A stretch of 64,000 nt of DNA. It comes from Bombyx mori (taxonomy: Eukaryota; Arthropoda; Insecta; Lepidoptera; Bombycidae). Position numbers and translations under genes: made by a program. This document shows, in pieces, positions 50,980-62,650 of the stretch. The notes beneath the pieces were generated by a model, which saw nothing but the letters and a program-made list of their open reading frames with translations, was not told the origin of the DNA and made no database searches. Every line of letters starts with the position of its first letter. Position 1 is the first letter of the stretch. The stretch lies in contig NC_085126.1 in NCBI RefSeq assembly GCF_030269925.1, positions 1,180,501 to 1,244,500 of the forward strand. Direction: 5' to 3'.

Positions 50980-51660
50980 ATGGAGATCCATGTTCCTTAT
51001 GAACCAGTTTATATGTCGCAGAAGCCACAATTATTAACACCATCGTCAGACATCATAGAGGCGAATAGGATCATCGAGCTAAGCGAAATATTGAGTACAC
51101 CAATCACGTTTGTGGTCTTAGAACAATTTAGAAATCTTCTCTTGACGTTAGCAAACGAAAACGAATGACAGTTCTTAGGACGGCGGCACTGCTCTTCAAG
51201 AAGGCTGGTTGGTAAGTGTGATGCGCCTCCATCGGCTAGGCTCTGTCGTAGCACGAAGTTAGCTGGGAATCGTGCTGCGTTTCGTTTAGCTACCAAACTA
51301 ATGACTGTCTCCGACATATATATTTAAAGGTATTTAAATACGTTTGTCAGTCTCTGGTACCCATAACACTGGAAATGCTAATTTTGGGGCCTGAAGACCG
51401 TGCGTCATTTGTTCCCAGCTATTTATATTGGGGAAAAAAATGGCGCGTCATTTATACTATAGGATGAATGACAAAACAACAAAACCGGGAAAAACAAGCT
51501 CCCAAATAATTTTCCGTAATAGATTTCGTCGTCGAGATTAATAGCTATACATCGGGATTCTAATACGAGAATGGATTTAAAATACACGAACATGTGATAA
51601 GATCGAACGCGCTAGGTACGTTTTCATTCAAAGTTCGACGACCCGAGGCAGTTTTGAGTT
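50980..51660. other. Intergenic sequence, nothing recognised
   Basis: Overlapping small frames on both strands (50,980-51,317) are weakly coding-like but carry no known domain. Confidence 0.35.
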
Positions 51661-51664
51661 AATT

Positions 51665-52150
51665 TTTTTTATTGCCGTTGTAGGCAGACGAGCATACGGC
51701 CCACCTGATGATGAGTGGTTACCGTCGCCCATGGACTTCAGCAATGCCAGGAGCAGAGCGAAGCCGCTGCCTACCGCTTAATACTCTCCACAAGCCTCGT
51801 TTGAAAAAAGACATGTCATAGCGCTCGGGAAATACCGTGGAGGAGAGCTCGTTCCACAGCCGGATGGTACGTGGCAAAAAAGACCTCTGGAAACGCACTG
51901 TGGATGACCGCAGTGCCTCCAGGTAGTATGGATGAACTCTACTCCGGTGGCGGGCGGTGCGATGGTAAAAACGAGATGTCGGTATCATCTCTAACAATTC
52001 CTCAGAGCACTCCCCATGGAACATGCGGTACAAAATACAGAGGGAACCGAAGTTCCTCCGCAGACCCAGAGGTTCCAAACGATCCATGAGAATGGGATTA
52101 TTGACAATCCGAACGGCCCTCCTCTGTATGGAGTCAAATGGAAGAAGCTG
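51665..52150 (-). mobile_element. CR1-like LINE 3' end
   Basis: Tail TTTTTTTATTGCCGTTGTAG at the left, 3' UTR, then the C-terminal ORF2 part (see next entry) up to the edge of a Helitron at 52,159. Confidence 0.85.
51719..52087 (-). pseudogene. CR1-like ORF2 C-terminal fragment
   Basis: 122 open codons: MDRLEPLGLRRNFGSLCILY, then [29 protein letters not shown] and [20 protein letters not shown]. The R.[11 protein letters not shown].LP pattern is the standard C-terminal end of CR1/Jockey-group reverse transcriptases. Truncated 5', with no RT domain here. The frame runs into the 3' UTR without a clear original stop. Confidence 0.82.
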
Positions 52151-52429
52151 GTATTGTACTAGTGTGGTCCTGGTGGTAGTCGAAATTCGACTGTAACAAA
52201 TTGAAATTATAAGTTAGTTGTACACTATTAAGATTCTGTTGTTAAAGGCTTACTTCTATCATCACAGATTTCGCCAAGACTACACTATAGGCAAAATAAA
52301 AAAAGACAAACAATATTGAATCTATTCTCAATTTGAACACAGGCTATAAGCAATAAGAAAAGTTTGGCAATAAACAAATAGTATGCATACGTGTGTGTGT
52401 CAAATCCATGGTAGCTGTGTAATGATTTT

Positions 52430-52910
52430 TAAGCTATTGCATAGATTTTATCGCGGGCCTTGAGCAGGGCGACCGAATCATGAAATTCCGTAACGAAAAA
52501 AACCTTACACCCCTCACTCCGCCTTAGATTTTATCGCGGGCCTTGACCAGGGCGACCGAATCATGAAATTCCGTAACGAAAAAACCTTACACCCCTCACT
52601 CCGCCTACCATGTAGCTCGCGTTCAACACATTCACACGTTGCGCTTGTGTAGTATTTGGGAATAAGCGCGTGGCGTGACGTCACACTGCATGCGCATCAC
52701 GAAAAGTCTGCCCATCTCTCTCTCGCGCGGTCTAGCTTATCAGTGTGAAGGGGACAGTTAAGATTTTGCTTTTATTAATGTTTAATAAAGCGTGGTCATG
52801 TTTTATTATTGTTTTAATGTTAAATTATCATTGTCTAATTATAATTGCTTAAGTTGATAAAAAATGCTACGCAATAGCTTTACCGCGGCAGTTCCCGAGT
52901 GCCACACGTT
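52430..52910. mobile_element. Element nested in Helitron, ends AAGCTATTGC
   Basis: Left end AAGCTATTGCATAG and right part CTACGCAATAGCTT are inverted complements. Between them lie an 82-bp tandem duplication and a GC-richer segment with CGTGGCGTGACGTCACACTG. This looks like a MITE or other non-autonomous DNA element; the family is not identified. Confidence 0.5.
52443..52606 (+). repeat. Tandem duplication of 82 bp
   Basis: TAGATTTTATCGCGGGCC...CACTCCGCCT occurs twice in a row (52,443-52,524 and 52,525-52,606), with one substitution (GAGCAGG/GACCAGG) and one A-run difference. Confidence 0.92.
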
Positions 52911-53079
52911 TTTTTTATTGATTTAATCTATTTTTTATGAGTAATTTAAGAAAATATTAAGATTCTGTACTCCTTCTCTATATTATCTATAAGTGTGGGA
53001 AATTTCGTATTCCTTCGTCCGTGCAATTTTCTTAAAAATGGGTACAAAGTTTTTGCTTCACGTATTAATATATAGATTT

Positions 53080-53365
53080 ATGATTTAATTTCGAACAATT
53101 ATTTGGCACTTTAGAAGGTTTGAGGGCGTAAAGTGGCCGTCAATAGTGGAATTTACAGAATAAAATTGAAACTTTATGTTTTAGACGCGGAAAAAACTCG
53201 CTCAGTAGTTATAATTTGATAGTTACTGTTTTAGGCTGTACAGTTCTGTAGGCGTTGGTCGTAAATAAATATGATATCTGTCCTTGTAATTCGTTTAGTT
53301 GGTCTCATTTTAATCATAACTATGGTGCTTTAGGAAGCAATTTTTCCATTACATATAAATAAAAT
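53080..53365. other. AT-rich spacer between two Helitrons
   Basis: No feature recognised. Confidence 0.4.
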
Positions 53366-53370
53366 AATAG

Positions 53371-53800
53371 TCTATATATTAATACGTGAAGCAAAAACTT
53401 TGTATCCCTTTCTACGAAAATTGCGCGGACGGAGGAGTATGAAATTTTCCATACTTATAGAGAATATAGAGAAGAAGTGCACAATGCTAATATTTTTTTA
53501 AAGTTATGCATAAAAGATACATTAAATCAATAAAGAAAACATTACACACACTACATACCTACCATGTATTTGACGCATGACGCACACACGCATGCATACT
53601 ATTTATTATCAAACTTTTGTTCTTGACGTCTGTTGTCAAATTGAGAATAGATGAAATATTATTTGTCTTAGTTAATATTTGTTACAGTGTGGTCTTGGCG
53701 AAATTTGTGATTATAGAAGAATAAAATACAATCATAATAGTGTACAAACTTACAATTCCAATTAAATAAAGTCGAATTTCGACTACTGCGGGACCTCTAG
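53371..53800 (+). mobile_element. Non-autonomous Helitron, complete
   Basis: TCTATATATTAATACGTG start, hairpin AGTCGAATTTCGACT, GGGACCTCTAG end; inserted G|T. Its 3' terminus matches the copies at 7,189 and 8,194. Confidence 0.87.
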
Positions 53801-54540
53801 TAATAGGTAATTAGTATTGAAATATTGTCGTTGTCTCGTGGTGCACACCAAATAATTTTAGTATCGCCGTCAACTTAATATGAATCATTCATAATATTAA
53901 AAATTCAAAATTTCTGAAAAATATAACTTATAACATGCTGGCGGTGGAATTGGCGTACCGATCTTAACTCGCGCCCGAGGGACAATACCTTATTAGCGGA
54001 ATATTTTCCAGAAATCAATAATAATAAAAATAAAAATTATCCAGCAATTTTTTTGTTTTAAGGACCATTTGGCGCTCCTTTATCAGCAGCGCAGTAGGGA
54101 CATGATGCCTTCCTTGCCCCCCTGTCGCTACGCCACTGGGTGGTAGCGCACGTAACCCGTAGCCCAGGTTGAGTGGGTATCATCATGACGACGCGAAGCA
54201 GGTGCGTCCCAGCTTGAAGTGCAACTTGAACGAGGTTTCGATCCGCCCACGCCAGTGAAAACATGTCATTATCATTAAATGTCAGTGTCAGTGAATTCGG
54301 CTTGAGCTGTCCGAAGTGTGTCAAACTGACGTAAGACAGTAGGAAGCGATCACAATGCTTCTCTCATTTTGCATGGCTTGCGTAAAACTGGTCGCAATTT
54401 TCAGTTTCTCATCCACAGCGTGTTCGTTTTGTCGCTTTTCTTGTATCTGGCTTAACACTTAAAGTGTGAAAGGAAAATCCGCTTTTTCCGTAGCTCCATT
54501 ACGTTGTGGTACGATAGCTTGATTTCGTGTAAGAAAGAGA
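53801..54540. other. Mixed sequence with a GC-rich patch
   Basis: A GC-rich block at about 54,070-54,260 stands out and on the - strand gives a frame of 88 codons (with MFSLAWADRNLVQVALQAG). I do not recognise it. It may be a transposon fragment. Confidence 0.35.
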
Positions 54541-54548
54541 ACATATAT

Positions 54549-54745
54549 GTTTTTTTTTTATCGCTTAGATGGGTGGACGATCTCACAGCCCACATGGTAA
54601 GTGGTTACTGGGGCCCATAGACATGCACAACGTAAATGCGCCACCCACCTTGAGATATGAGTTCTAAGGTCTCGGTATAGTTACAAAGATTGCCTCCCAC
54701 CCTTCAAACCGAAACGCGTTACTGCTTCACAGCAGAAATACCAAT
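54549..54745 (-). mobile_element. Bm1 SINE, 5' truncated
   Basis: TTTTTATCGCTTAGATGGGT to TTACTGCTTCACAGCAG. Confidence 0.84.
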
Positions 54746-54749
54746 GATT

Positions 54750-55227
54750 AGGGAGGGAAAGAAAAAAAACAATGCTATGACGAACACCTGTATACCTGTG
54801 CAATGTAATTGCGATTATTTTAAATAAAATTTGAAATAAATTTATAAAATATTCATTTTTCGTATCGACACTCTATTACCTATTTGTTATTCTACTTTGT
54901 CAGTCTGAGCTGTTGATCTCCTTTGAAATAAATAAATCAGTAAGACTTGAACTGTTTACGGTTTAATGACTAAAATGAAAAAAAAAATTATGATTGTTCG
55001 ATTTTGGGGTTTACATTTTGAAATCTCCCGCCAACTTGCCCGGTACCCGCGCAATCTACTGAGCGCGACACTAGCGCTACGTGTTGCCGCAGTTTGTGCA
55101 ATATTTAAAAAAGTGAGTCGTGAAATCTTTGAGCAGTTGGCGGTAAGTCCGTAATTCTTTAAACCTTAATATTCAATAAAAATTGAGCTATCGACCAATC
55201 ATGATAAGTGCTCTCCGCAGTTCGGCT
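54750..55227. other. AT-rich sequence, nothing recognised
   Basis: A 62-codon frame (54,966-55,154) has no known motif. Confidence 0.35.
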
Positions 55228-55229
55228 CT

Positions 55230-55388
55230 GTGGGCTTAGTGCGAGTTTTTTTTAAAGTTAACGCAAATTTGTATGGAGTTGGCACAGTTTCCTTTCGTTG
55301 AACACTAGGGGCGCTGTTCCGACTCCATACAAATTTGAGTTAGCTTTTACGTGATCGAGATTTTAAGAAACTCGCACTAAGCACACTG
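55230..55388. mobile_element. Palindromic MITE
   Basis: GTGGGCTTAGTGCGAGTTTT left, CGCACTAAGCACACTG right, central block ACTAGGGGCGCTGTTCC; a small deletion in the left arm. Confidence 0.82.
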
Positions 55389-55499
55389 ATTAATAAACAT
55401 TTTTTTTTAACGCTAGCCAGATTGACTTTTAAATCGTTAATTAATCACGACCACGAAAACTGTATTCGAATTGTCGATAATTTAATCGCTGTTTTACTT

Positions 55500-55723
55500 A
55501 TGCTTGTTGCTTAGATATCGGACAAAAAAAAGTGGTTACTGGAGCCCATAGACATCTACAACGTAAATGCGCCACCCACCTTGAGATATAAGTTCTAAGA
55601 TCTCAGTATAGTTACAACGGCTGCCCTACCCTTCAGACCGGAACGCATTACTGCTTCACGGCAGAAACAGGCAGAGCGGTGGTACCTACCCGCGCGGACT
55701 CACAAAACGTCCTACCACCAGTA
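55500..55723 (-). mobile_element. Bm1 SINE, 5' truncated
   Basis: GTTGCTTAGATATCGG, then an internal deletion, then AGTGGTTACTGGAGCCC to ACGTCCTACCACCAGTA. Confidence 0.85.
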
Positions 55724-55729
55724 TTTTTT

Positions 55730-56318
55730 TTTATATTGTAATAATAAAACGGAACACGCTGTATGTTTGTCGTTCCGGTCTACTTTGTCCGGTTGCCGCG
55801 AGGCTTATGTAACAGCTTGTAACAACGACTTTTTTTAGACTTTTATCTCTAATCATTAATGACTTAGATTTCGGTCTAGTCTCGTTTTTGCGGATGGAGA
55901 TTTAGAAAGGTTACATTTAGACAAAAGTGTGACGAACAATGTGGATTAATTTCGATTTGGCAGTGTTATCCAACGAAGATTCGTCAAGTTGGAGATGCCA
56001 CAGCATAATCCTGTTTTTAATCGACTTTTACTTCGACTGGATTTTTATGTATTTATTCAACTTCATGCGCAGAGGTACAATGGCGGACTTAATGCATGAG
56101 GCCTTCTCTACCAGTTAACCAAGGGAAAGAAGTCCTGTGGTGGGTGAATTACTTTTTGCGAAAATAAATTAATAATAAGATTATATACATATATAAACAC
56201 ACACACACGGTATACATATAATATATAACATAACATACAACAACGTACACAATATAATATCATGATGATAATATAAAATGTACACATATATCTTTAAACA
56301 AATTCTCATATATATATA
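55730..56318. other. AT-rich sequence with microsatellites
   Basis: A short CA run near 56,198-56,207 and TA-rich stretches; no gene supported. Confidence 0.4.
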
Positions 56319-56319
56319 A

Positions 56320-56650
56320 ACTAGATGATGACCGAGCGTTGCTCGTTTTTTTGATAACGCCATCTTGTTGTGTCTTTAAAGCGGTTAGTTGCCCTCAATT
56401 AAGAAAAATAGTATTATTATTCGCCAATAGATGTCGGGAAGAGTTGATTATTGAAAACACGAATAAAACAACAATTTCTGAAAATAAATCGTAGCTAGAT
56501 CGATTTATCGCCCCCGAAATCCCCCCCTGTTTACTAAATTTTATGAAAATCGTTGGAGCCGTTTCCGAGAATCAGGTTATATATTTTATATATTAATGTA
56601 CAAGAATTGCTCGTTTAAACGTATAAGATAAGATAAGATAAGATAAATAT
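56320..56650. repeat. Possible interspersed repeat plus (GATAA)n
   Basis: ACTAGATGATGACCGAGCG start and the phrase AAAATCGTTGGAGCCGTTTC resemble the generic insect repeats with gene-like 'CCGAGCGTTGCTCG' ends. A GATAA microsatellite follows at about 56,627-56,648. Confidence 0.45.
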
Positions 56651-56654
56651 ATAT

Positions 56655-57239
56655 TTAAACACAACATAAAAATATAACACATTGGTGACCAGTGAGCTAG
56701 TCCACCCACCTAAGCTATAAAAAAAAACTCAAATGCTTTAAGCTTGTCTTCTACAGGGGAGGCTTAAAAAGAGTGCCACCAGTAAACAGCGGCTAGGCTC
56801 TGGTACTTAATTTGTCGGTAACCTGTAACCTGTTCTGGTAGGCCGTATTCGCGTCCACCTTCCCAATTAAAAAGCTACGGGAACACAAAACCTCGCATCC
56901 TGTAAGAACATAAACAAGAATCATCTCCCACGGAACTTCCAATTACCGGAACTCCAAGTAAAACACCATACATACAACAGTAAAATTACAAGACTTTAAT
57001 TTGAAACATAATATAAAACTGCAGACACCCGCAAAATTCCAGTTCGGCCCCGCACTGACAATGGACATCGGAAACCATACAAAGGTTGTTCTAAGAATGC
57101 GTTTTACGAAGAAAATTATCGAGAGCGTTCTGTTAGTCATGTGACCACCTGCGTTACTGAATACGTGTGGTTGTTCAAAGCAGACTGACTGACGGCTGGT
57201 CGATGCAATTACCAGCCAAATCGAAAAGACAGTTTCTCT
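56655..57239. other. Decayed repeat remnants and unique sequence
   Basis: Weak Bm1-tail (CCACCCACCTAAGCTATAAA near 56,701) and CR1-like (CAGCGGCTAGGCTCTGG near 56,787) traces; no coding feature. Confidence 0.4.
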
Positions 57240-57535
57240 AATGAATATACCTACTCAACAAATGTTCTCACGATTGACTTCCACGGTGAAGGAATAACAT
57301 CGTGCAATAAAAATCGAACCCGCAAAATTATAATTTGCGTAATCACTGGTGGTAGGGCCTCTTGTGAGTCCGCACGGGTAGGCACCACCACCCCGCCTAT
57401 TTCTGCCGCGAATTTGCCGTGAACCGTTCGGTTTGAAGGGTGGGGTAGCTTCTGTAACTATACTGAGGTCTTAGAACTTATATCTCATGGTGGGTGGCGC
57501 ATTTACGTTGTATATGTCTATGGGCTCCAGTAAAA
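57240..57535 (+). mobile_element. Bm1 SINE, lacks head and tail
   Basis: Middle part CAACAAATGTTCTCACG to the body GGGCTCCAGTAAAAG, with an internal scramble (GCGAATTTGCCGTGAACC) where GCAGTAATGCG is expected. Confidence 0.8.
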
Positions 57536-57602
57536 GACAGACTTCAGCAATGCATCTAGCTTGACACAACCAAAGTTTGATCGATTTGAACCATTTTTCG
57601 TC

Positions 57603-57732
57603 TCAGTGTGAGTTTTTTAACGTTCTCCATATCTCCTAGCGGCAAACGTAGGCAAACGTTCCAACTCCATACAAATTTAATTTAACTCTTACGCTATCGA
57701 AAACGTTAAAAGACTCGCACTAAGCACACTGC
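57603..57732. mobile_element. Palindromic MITE, internally rearranged
   Basis: CAGTGTGAGTTTTTTAACGT left and CTCGCACTAAGCACACTG right. The core ATCTCCTAGCGGCAAACG is in inverted order relative to other copies, with the left arm shortened. Confidence 0.72.
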
Positions 57733-57777
57733 ACGGTGAACGATATGTCTGTATATGGGAGTTATACGATTCCCTTC

Positions 57778-57985
57778 CGCCCGCTGAGTTCTCGCCGGAT
57801 CTTCTGAGCGGGTTACGATTGCGGTAGTAGATTCATTCGCGAAGCAGCTGCTCTTGAGTTTTTAGGTCTCCTTTGGAGGCGCTCGGACAGCTGTTAGCAA
57901 ATTCCACCCCTCCTGGCTGAGCCCGTGTTCGCCCACCAATCCTGGTGAAGCTGGGAACGTCTTCGGGCCACCAATAACACCAGTA
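57778..57985 (+). mobile_element. Jockey-like LINE 3' UTR
   Basis: CGCCCGCTGAGTTCTCGCCG to TTCGGGCCACCAATAACACC, same 3' UTR subfamily as 48,850-50,144. Confidence 0.8.
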
Positions 57986-57989
57986 GTAT

Positions 57990-58610
57990 CGTTTTTAACA
58001 TCCCATCACCCACCAATAGAATTTATCCCAACTAGGTACCTGAAGAAATTCCTTTTTCTACATACGATCCGACCTTGGAGGGAATTCACCTCCAAATGTT
58101 CCGAGACCCATGACGTGGCCTTCTTCAGTATGACAAGTCCTCAAGTAGTCAATGGTCTAGCAGATATCGTTGAGCAAGGTAATTCTGATCATATGGATGA
58201 ACACCTTGCTTGCTCATGAAGTCTATAAACACGAATTCTAACTTTAATTCCAAAATCTTACGTTTCAAATTTTCAAGTCAATAAAAATTCCCATTCGGTG
58301 CTTCATTAAGGTAGCCTGCTTCTGTTAGCTTGTTCTATATTTACCTATTCAATTCAAGTCGTTTGATTAATACTGATAATTATAATACATCACGTATCAA
58401 AGATCGATGCGTATATAATAATTTTATTTCTTTGGCCTAGATTTCCCCCGGCTAGTATCACCAGCAGGTATTGAAAAAGAACTCCTTTATTTACTCACAA
58501 ACTCGACTACAAGTGGCGCCGATAAACGCCCAGTAAATATAAAGACTAATTGCGCGACTGTTACGGTTTTGAGCTGTGCGAGTTTTTGGAAGATTTTTAG
58601 CGCGTACTTT
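57990..58610. other. Unique-looking sequence
   Basis: No repeat or gene recognised. Confidence 0.35.
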
Positions 58611-58619
58611 GAAAATAAG

Positions 58620-58852
58620 GCTTGCGACGAAGGACTCGACGAGTAAATTAACCCACAGAAACAGCCCACTGAGTTTCTCGCCGGATCTTCTCAGTGGGTC
58701 GCGTTTCCGATTCGTTGGTAGATTCTGCGAAGCACTGCTCTTGCTAGGGTTCATGTTAGCAACGTCGTCAGGTTTGAGGCCCGTGAGCTCACCTACTAGC
58801 TCGGCGAATCTAGAATAACCCCTCGACGTTACTAGAATGGGTAGGAAAAAAA
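58620..58852 (+). mobile_element. Jockey-like LINE 3' end
   Basis: CTTGCGACGAAGGACTCGAC to GAATGGGTAGGAAAAAAAG, same subfamily as 2,955. Confidence 0.8.
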
Positions 58853-58854
58853 GA

Positions 58855-59970
58855 TCGGGCAACTTTACATCCTTTACCTCCCAAACATTTTCTATTTAAA
58901 ATGGTCGATATCCTACCGAAGGCGTTATTTAACGCAATTTAAATCACTTCAAACGCTGCGGCAATACGACAATCCCCCAGCACCAAATCGTAAACTCGTT
59001 CTGAATTTCTACCATAAAAAAAAATAGTTTTACGATGCATTATCTCGAATGCATTGTAGTTCTCTTTTCCGTCGACAGGCGGCGCTGATAGAGACCGTGA
59101 GTCATTGACCTTCCGTCCTTGCACGTGCAGACTGCAAACCTCCATGCTGTGTTGTGTATTACATACTTTTCTTACATTTCATTTTCGCGGGAAATCGTTT
59201 TATTGCTATACATTTTTTTAGGTAGGTATAATACCTAAATAATAACCAGCTGCTTATTGATGCCACATATAAATAATCGTTTTAAAGCTTTTTTAATGGG
59301 CATAGATTTTTTTTTTTTTTTTCATTTTACGGTAAACTTTTAATTGTTTTTATCGATTTATTGCGTACATGGATTCGAGTTTTGGGTTACGGCGATTTCC
59401 TGAATAAAGTACCACGTAGAGGTGATATAATACCTAAGTAAGACTATTCTTTGTTATTTAAATTTATATTCAGATAATATTATTATTAGAAAGAGGTAAC
59501 AAAAAAAATTTTGCGGTCAAGAATTCTTGCAATTGATTGATGTTTTTTAAATCCGGTCACAAAGCTGACTTACAGAAGGCGGTTCGATAAATTGGGATTG
59601 CGGATAAGTTAGTAGTAAACTTTCAACGAAACTGAGGCGAAATTTGGAGATCTTAAAGATAGCCTTTTAATTTTGTATTATCAATATTAACTCAAAATAA
59701 ATAGTTGAATAAGAATTGTTAGGATAAGTTTTATGCACTTATGTATGATTCCGGGGCGTATTTATTCAAGTCTACACTTACACCTTATCTTTCTGCAAAT
59801 TTCGACCGCGGTAATGCCTTTCAATTTGTAGAGGAAGAAAACCTTTATTTAGTAAATGACTTAAATCTTTTATCTCATTACTCATGTTTCATTGTTGTTG
59901 TCGTCTATTTACTCAGTGACCACTTGACAAAGGGGAAGTTAAGTTAATTCACGTGCCTAGTGTAATAAAA
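58855..59970. other. AT-rich sequence, no supported gene
   Basis: Small frames on both strands (58,939-59,145; 59,741-59,947) lack recognisable motifs. Confidence 0.4.
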
Positions 59971-59976
59971 AACGAT

Positions 59977-60260
59977 ATATGAGTCGTCTATTATCAAAGG
60001 TGGCAATCTGTGCATTTGGACAAAAAAATGTTATTGATATGTCAATACAGATTGATTTGAATATAATCGTCTCCTTCAAAGAATACGGTTCAAAACCTAC
60101 ATTAAATAAAGGTTAATACTTAACCTGTTATTTATCTAAGATGTCGTTCAGGAGAGTTTTGTGACTGCCAATGGAATACAAAGTCAATAATTCGTTTTTC
60201 TGATTTACCAATAATTGTCCAAAAGTCAGATTGCCGGCTTTGATAATAGTCGACTCATAT
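59977..60260. mobile_element. MITE with ATATGAGTCG ends, second copy
   Basis: Nearly identical to 35,641-35,924 over 284 bp, with the same inverted ends. Confidence 0.88.
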
Positions 60261-60439
60261 ACAATGAATGTAATGATTAAAGAACTTGGCGTTAGGAGTT
60301 GAACTTAAGACTCTTTAGATACAAATCAAACTGATATAATAATGACGACCGATATAAGATATAATTATGTATATCAAAAATTTCGTTTTCCAACACTATT
60401 AACGAGTCGCCATTTTTTTTTCTAGCGTTTATTTAATCA

Positions 60440-60620
60440 TTCATCATCATCATCATCATTATCCTGCCCTTCTCCCAGTCACCTGGGGTCGGCGCAACAT
60501 GTTTTCTCTTTCCATACTCTTCTATCATATACCATTTCTTCGCTCACTCCCCTCCTACCCATATCGTCTTTCACACAATCCATTCATTTCTTCTTAGGTC
60601 TACCTCTTCCTCTAAATCCG
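60440..60620 (-). pseudogene. LINE ORF2 C-terminal remnant with (ATG)n tail
   Basis: A CAT microsatellite at 60,440-60,460 (complement ATG/GAT run), then complement coding GRGRPKKK-W-D and VSEEMVYDRRVWKEKT, DPR. Third member of the family at 37,840 and 44,690, here with its simple-repeat tail. Confidence 0.68.
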
Positions 60621-61420
60621 TTTATTTAATAATAGCATCTAATGTAGGTACAGAAAATGCAGAATTTAAAAAAAAGATGTGTTTTTTTGTTATTTTTTTT
60701 TGCAGTTATATTTTACTAGTTTTTTAAAATCATATTTATTTATATCCGATATTAAATCACAATTTGTGCCGAGTTGTAGCTACAATACTTGTTCTTTGAG
60801 TTCAATTTCGGTTGGAGTTTTTATTTTATTTTTATTGTTGCTCATATCACTAGTAATTATTTAGACGGTGCAGATAAGTGCATCGTCCTATGGACCAAGG
60901 GCCGCGAGGGCCTTCACCCCGGTGAAAGTACCCGGTTCGGGAACATCTCGCCTATTTAGTTCATTCACTTCTGAGGGAACAGAGCTGATGGAGTCGCCGG
61001 AGAAATTTAATTTTGTAATTTTTTATTTTTATTTTTTATTGGGTTCAGACTTTTTAAAGATTTTTAGAGTAAACTAACATTATTTGATTAGTTTATGGAG
61101 CAGTAAATATTACTTCGCTGTGCCTATCGCTAAATATTTATAATATGTATTGCTGATTATTCTATAATAACATAAATAAAAAATTACTAAGGCCTCGCAT
61201 GCCATCTTATATCTTCCTCAGAGCGTTAAACAAAGTTCCACATTTCTTAGATAATAATCAAACGATTAGGTTAAAGACTGATCCTAATCATACAAGCTAG
61301 GTGAGAACGCGGGAAATTGACCAACAAAAAAATGCATTATCAATCTATTAGTTTTATTATGCATTATTATCATAGTCAATATAGCCAAAAACATAACCCA
61401 TACTCTATAGTATATTTTAT
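60621..61420. other. AT-rich sequence with one short GC patch
   Basis: The patch 60,864-60,985 reads DGADKCIVLWTKGREG in one frame. It is more protein-like than its flanks but too short to assign. Confidence 0.35.
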
Positions 61421-61670
61421 ACTGGTGGTAGGACCTCTTGTGAGTCCGCGCGGGTGAAAACCACCGCACTGCCTATTTCTGCCGTGAAGCAGTAATGCGT
61501 TTCAGCTTGAAGGGGGTGGGCAGCCGTTGTAACTATACTGTGACCTTATAACTCATATCTCAAGGTGGGTGGCGGCATATACGTTGTAGATGTCAATGGG
61601 GTCCGGTAACCGCTTAACACCAGGTGGGCAGTGAGCTCGTCCACTCATCTAAGCAATAAATAAATAAACA
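61421..61670 (+). mobile_element. Bm1 SINE, 5' truncated
   Basis: TACTGGTGGTAGGACCTCTT to ATCTAAGCAATAAATAAATA. Confidence 0.88.
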
Positions 61671-61724
61671 AATAAACAAACTTAACCGTATAATCTATAT
61701 ATCTATCTATATATATATATAAAT

Positions 61725-61838
61725 AGGTAGGCAGCGGCTTGGCTCTGCCCCTGGCATTGCTGAAGTCCATGGGCGACGGTAACCACTCACCATCAGGTGA
61801 GCCGTATGCTCGTCTGCCTACAAGGGCAATAAAAAAAA
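61725..61838 (+). mobile_element. CR1-like LINE 3' tail
   Basis: GGTAGGCAGCGGCTTGGCTC to AAGGGCAATAAAAAAAAA, inserted at the TA-microsatellite edge of the next repeat. Confidence 0.88.
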
Positions 61839-61839
61839 A

Positions 61840-62120
61840 TGAATTGCTGTTCGTTAGTCTCGCTAAAACTCGAGAACGGCTGAACCGATTTGGGTCGAAT
61901 GGGTAATTTTGGTCTTGAATTATTTGTGGAAGTCCAGAGAAGGTTTAAAAGGTAGATAAATATGAAAATGCTCGGAATTAAAAATAAAAATAACACTTTT
62001 GTTTTTCCTTTGATGTGTCCCCAGTCGGACGGATTTCTTTTTTACGTTTATTTTATACAAAAGCTTAGGTCTTTTATTTATCGATTGAGGCACTACGAAG
62101 TCTGCCGGATCAGCTAGTAA
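61840..62120 (+). repeat. Interspersed AGCTGAC-type repeat, full copy
   Basis: GAATTGCTGTTCGTTAGTC start to AGTCTGCCGGATCAGCTAG end. Confidence 0.65.
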
Positions 62121-62400
62121 CAGATCAATACAAATTAATTAGTGCATTTATTTTTCATGCGTCTCCACAGCGGCTCTGTCCCGAAACTCCAAGGCTGCGA
62201 ACGGAAGAAAGCTCGGAAAGCGATAGTGGAATGCTCGAAGCTGAGCCTACGCGCGGTGCAATGCCTTGCGGCGAGCGCTTTACAACCAGAAAATGGAACA
62301 AAAACATTATTATTATTATCAGCTACTCTTTATACACTTAACTGGATTTTGGAAGTACAAATTTTGGGTGTCGATAGAAGAAACTCGCAAACCACGCAAA
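62121..62400. other. Unassigned sequence
   Basis: A patch at 62,160-62,290 is GC-rich and reads LQGCERKKARKAIVECSKL in one frame. No family recognised. Confidence 0.35.
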
Positions 62401-62650
62401 TTACTGGTGGTAGGACCTCTTGTGAGTCCGCGCGGATAGGTACCACCGCCCTGCTTATTTCTGCCGTGAAGCAGTAATGCGTTTCGGTTTGAAGCGCGGG
62501 TCAGCCGTTGTAACTATACTTGAGACCTTAGAACTTATATCTCAAGGTGGGTGGCGCATTTACGTTGTAGATGTCTATTGGCTTCAGTAACCACTTAACA
62601 GCAGGTGGGCTGTGAGCTCGTCCACCCGTCTAAGCAATAAAACAAAAACA
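62401..62650 (+). mobile_element. Bm1 SINE, 5' truncated
   Basis: TTACTGGTGGTAGGACCTCT to GTCTAAGCAATAAAACAAAA. Confidence 0.88.

Larger units (their letters stand above)
52159..53076 (-). mobile_element. Non-autonomous Helitron with a nested insertion
   Basis: 3' end CTAG complement at 52,159 with hairpin AGTCGAAATTCGACT; 5' end TATATATTAATACGTG complement at 53,060-53,076. The interior between GTAATGATTTTT and TTTTTTATTGATTTAATC is occupied by about 480 bp of another element (52,430-52,910). Confidence 0.82.
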
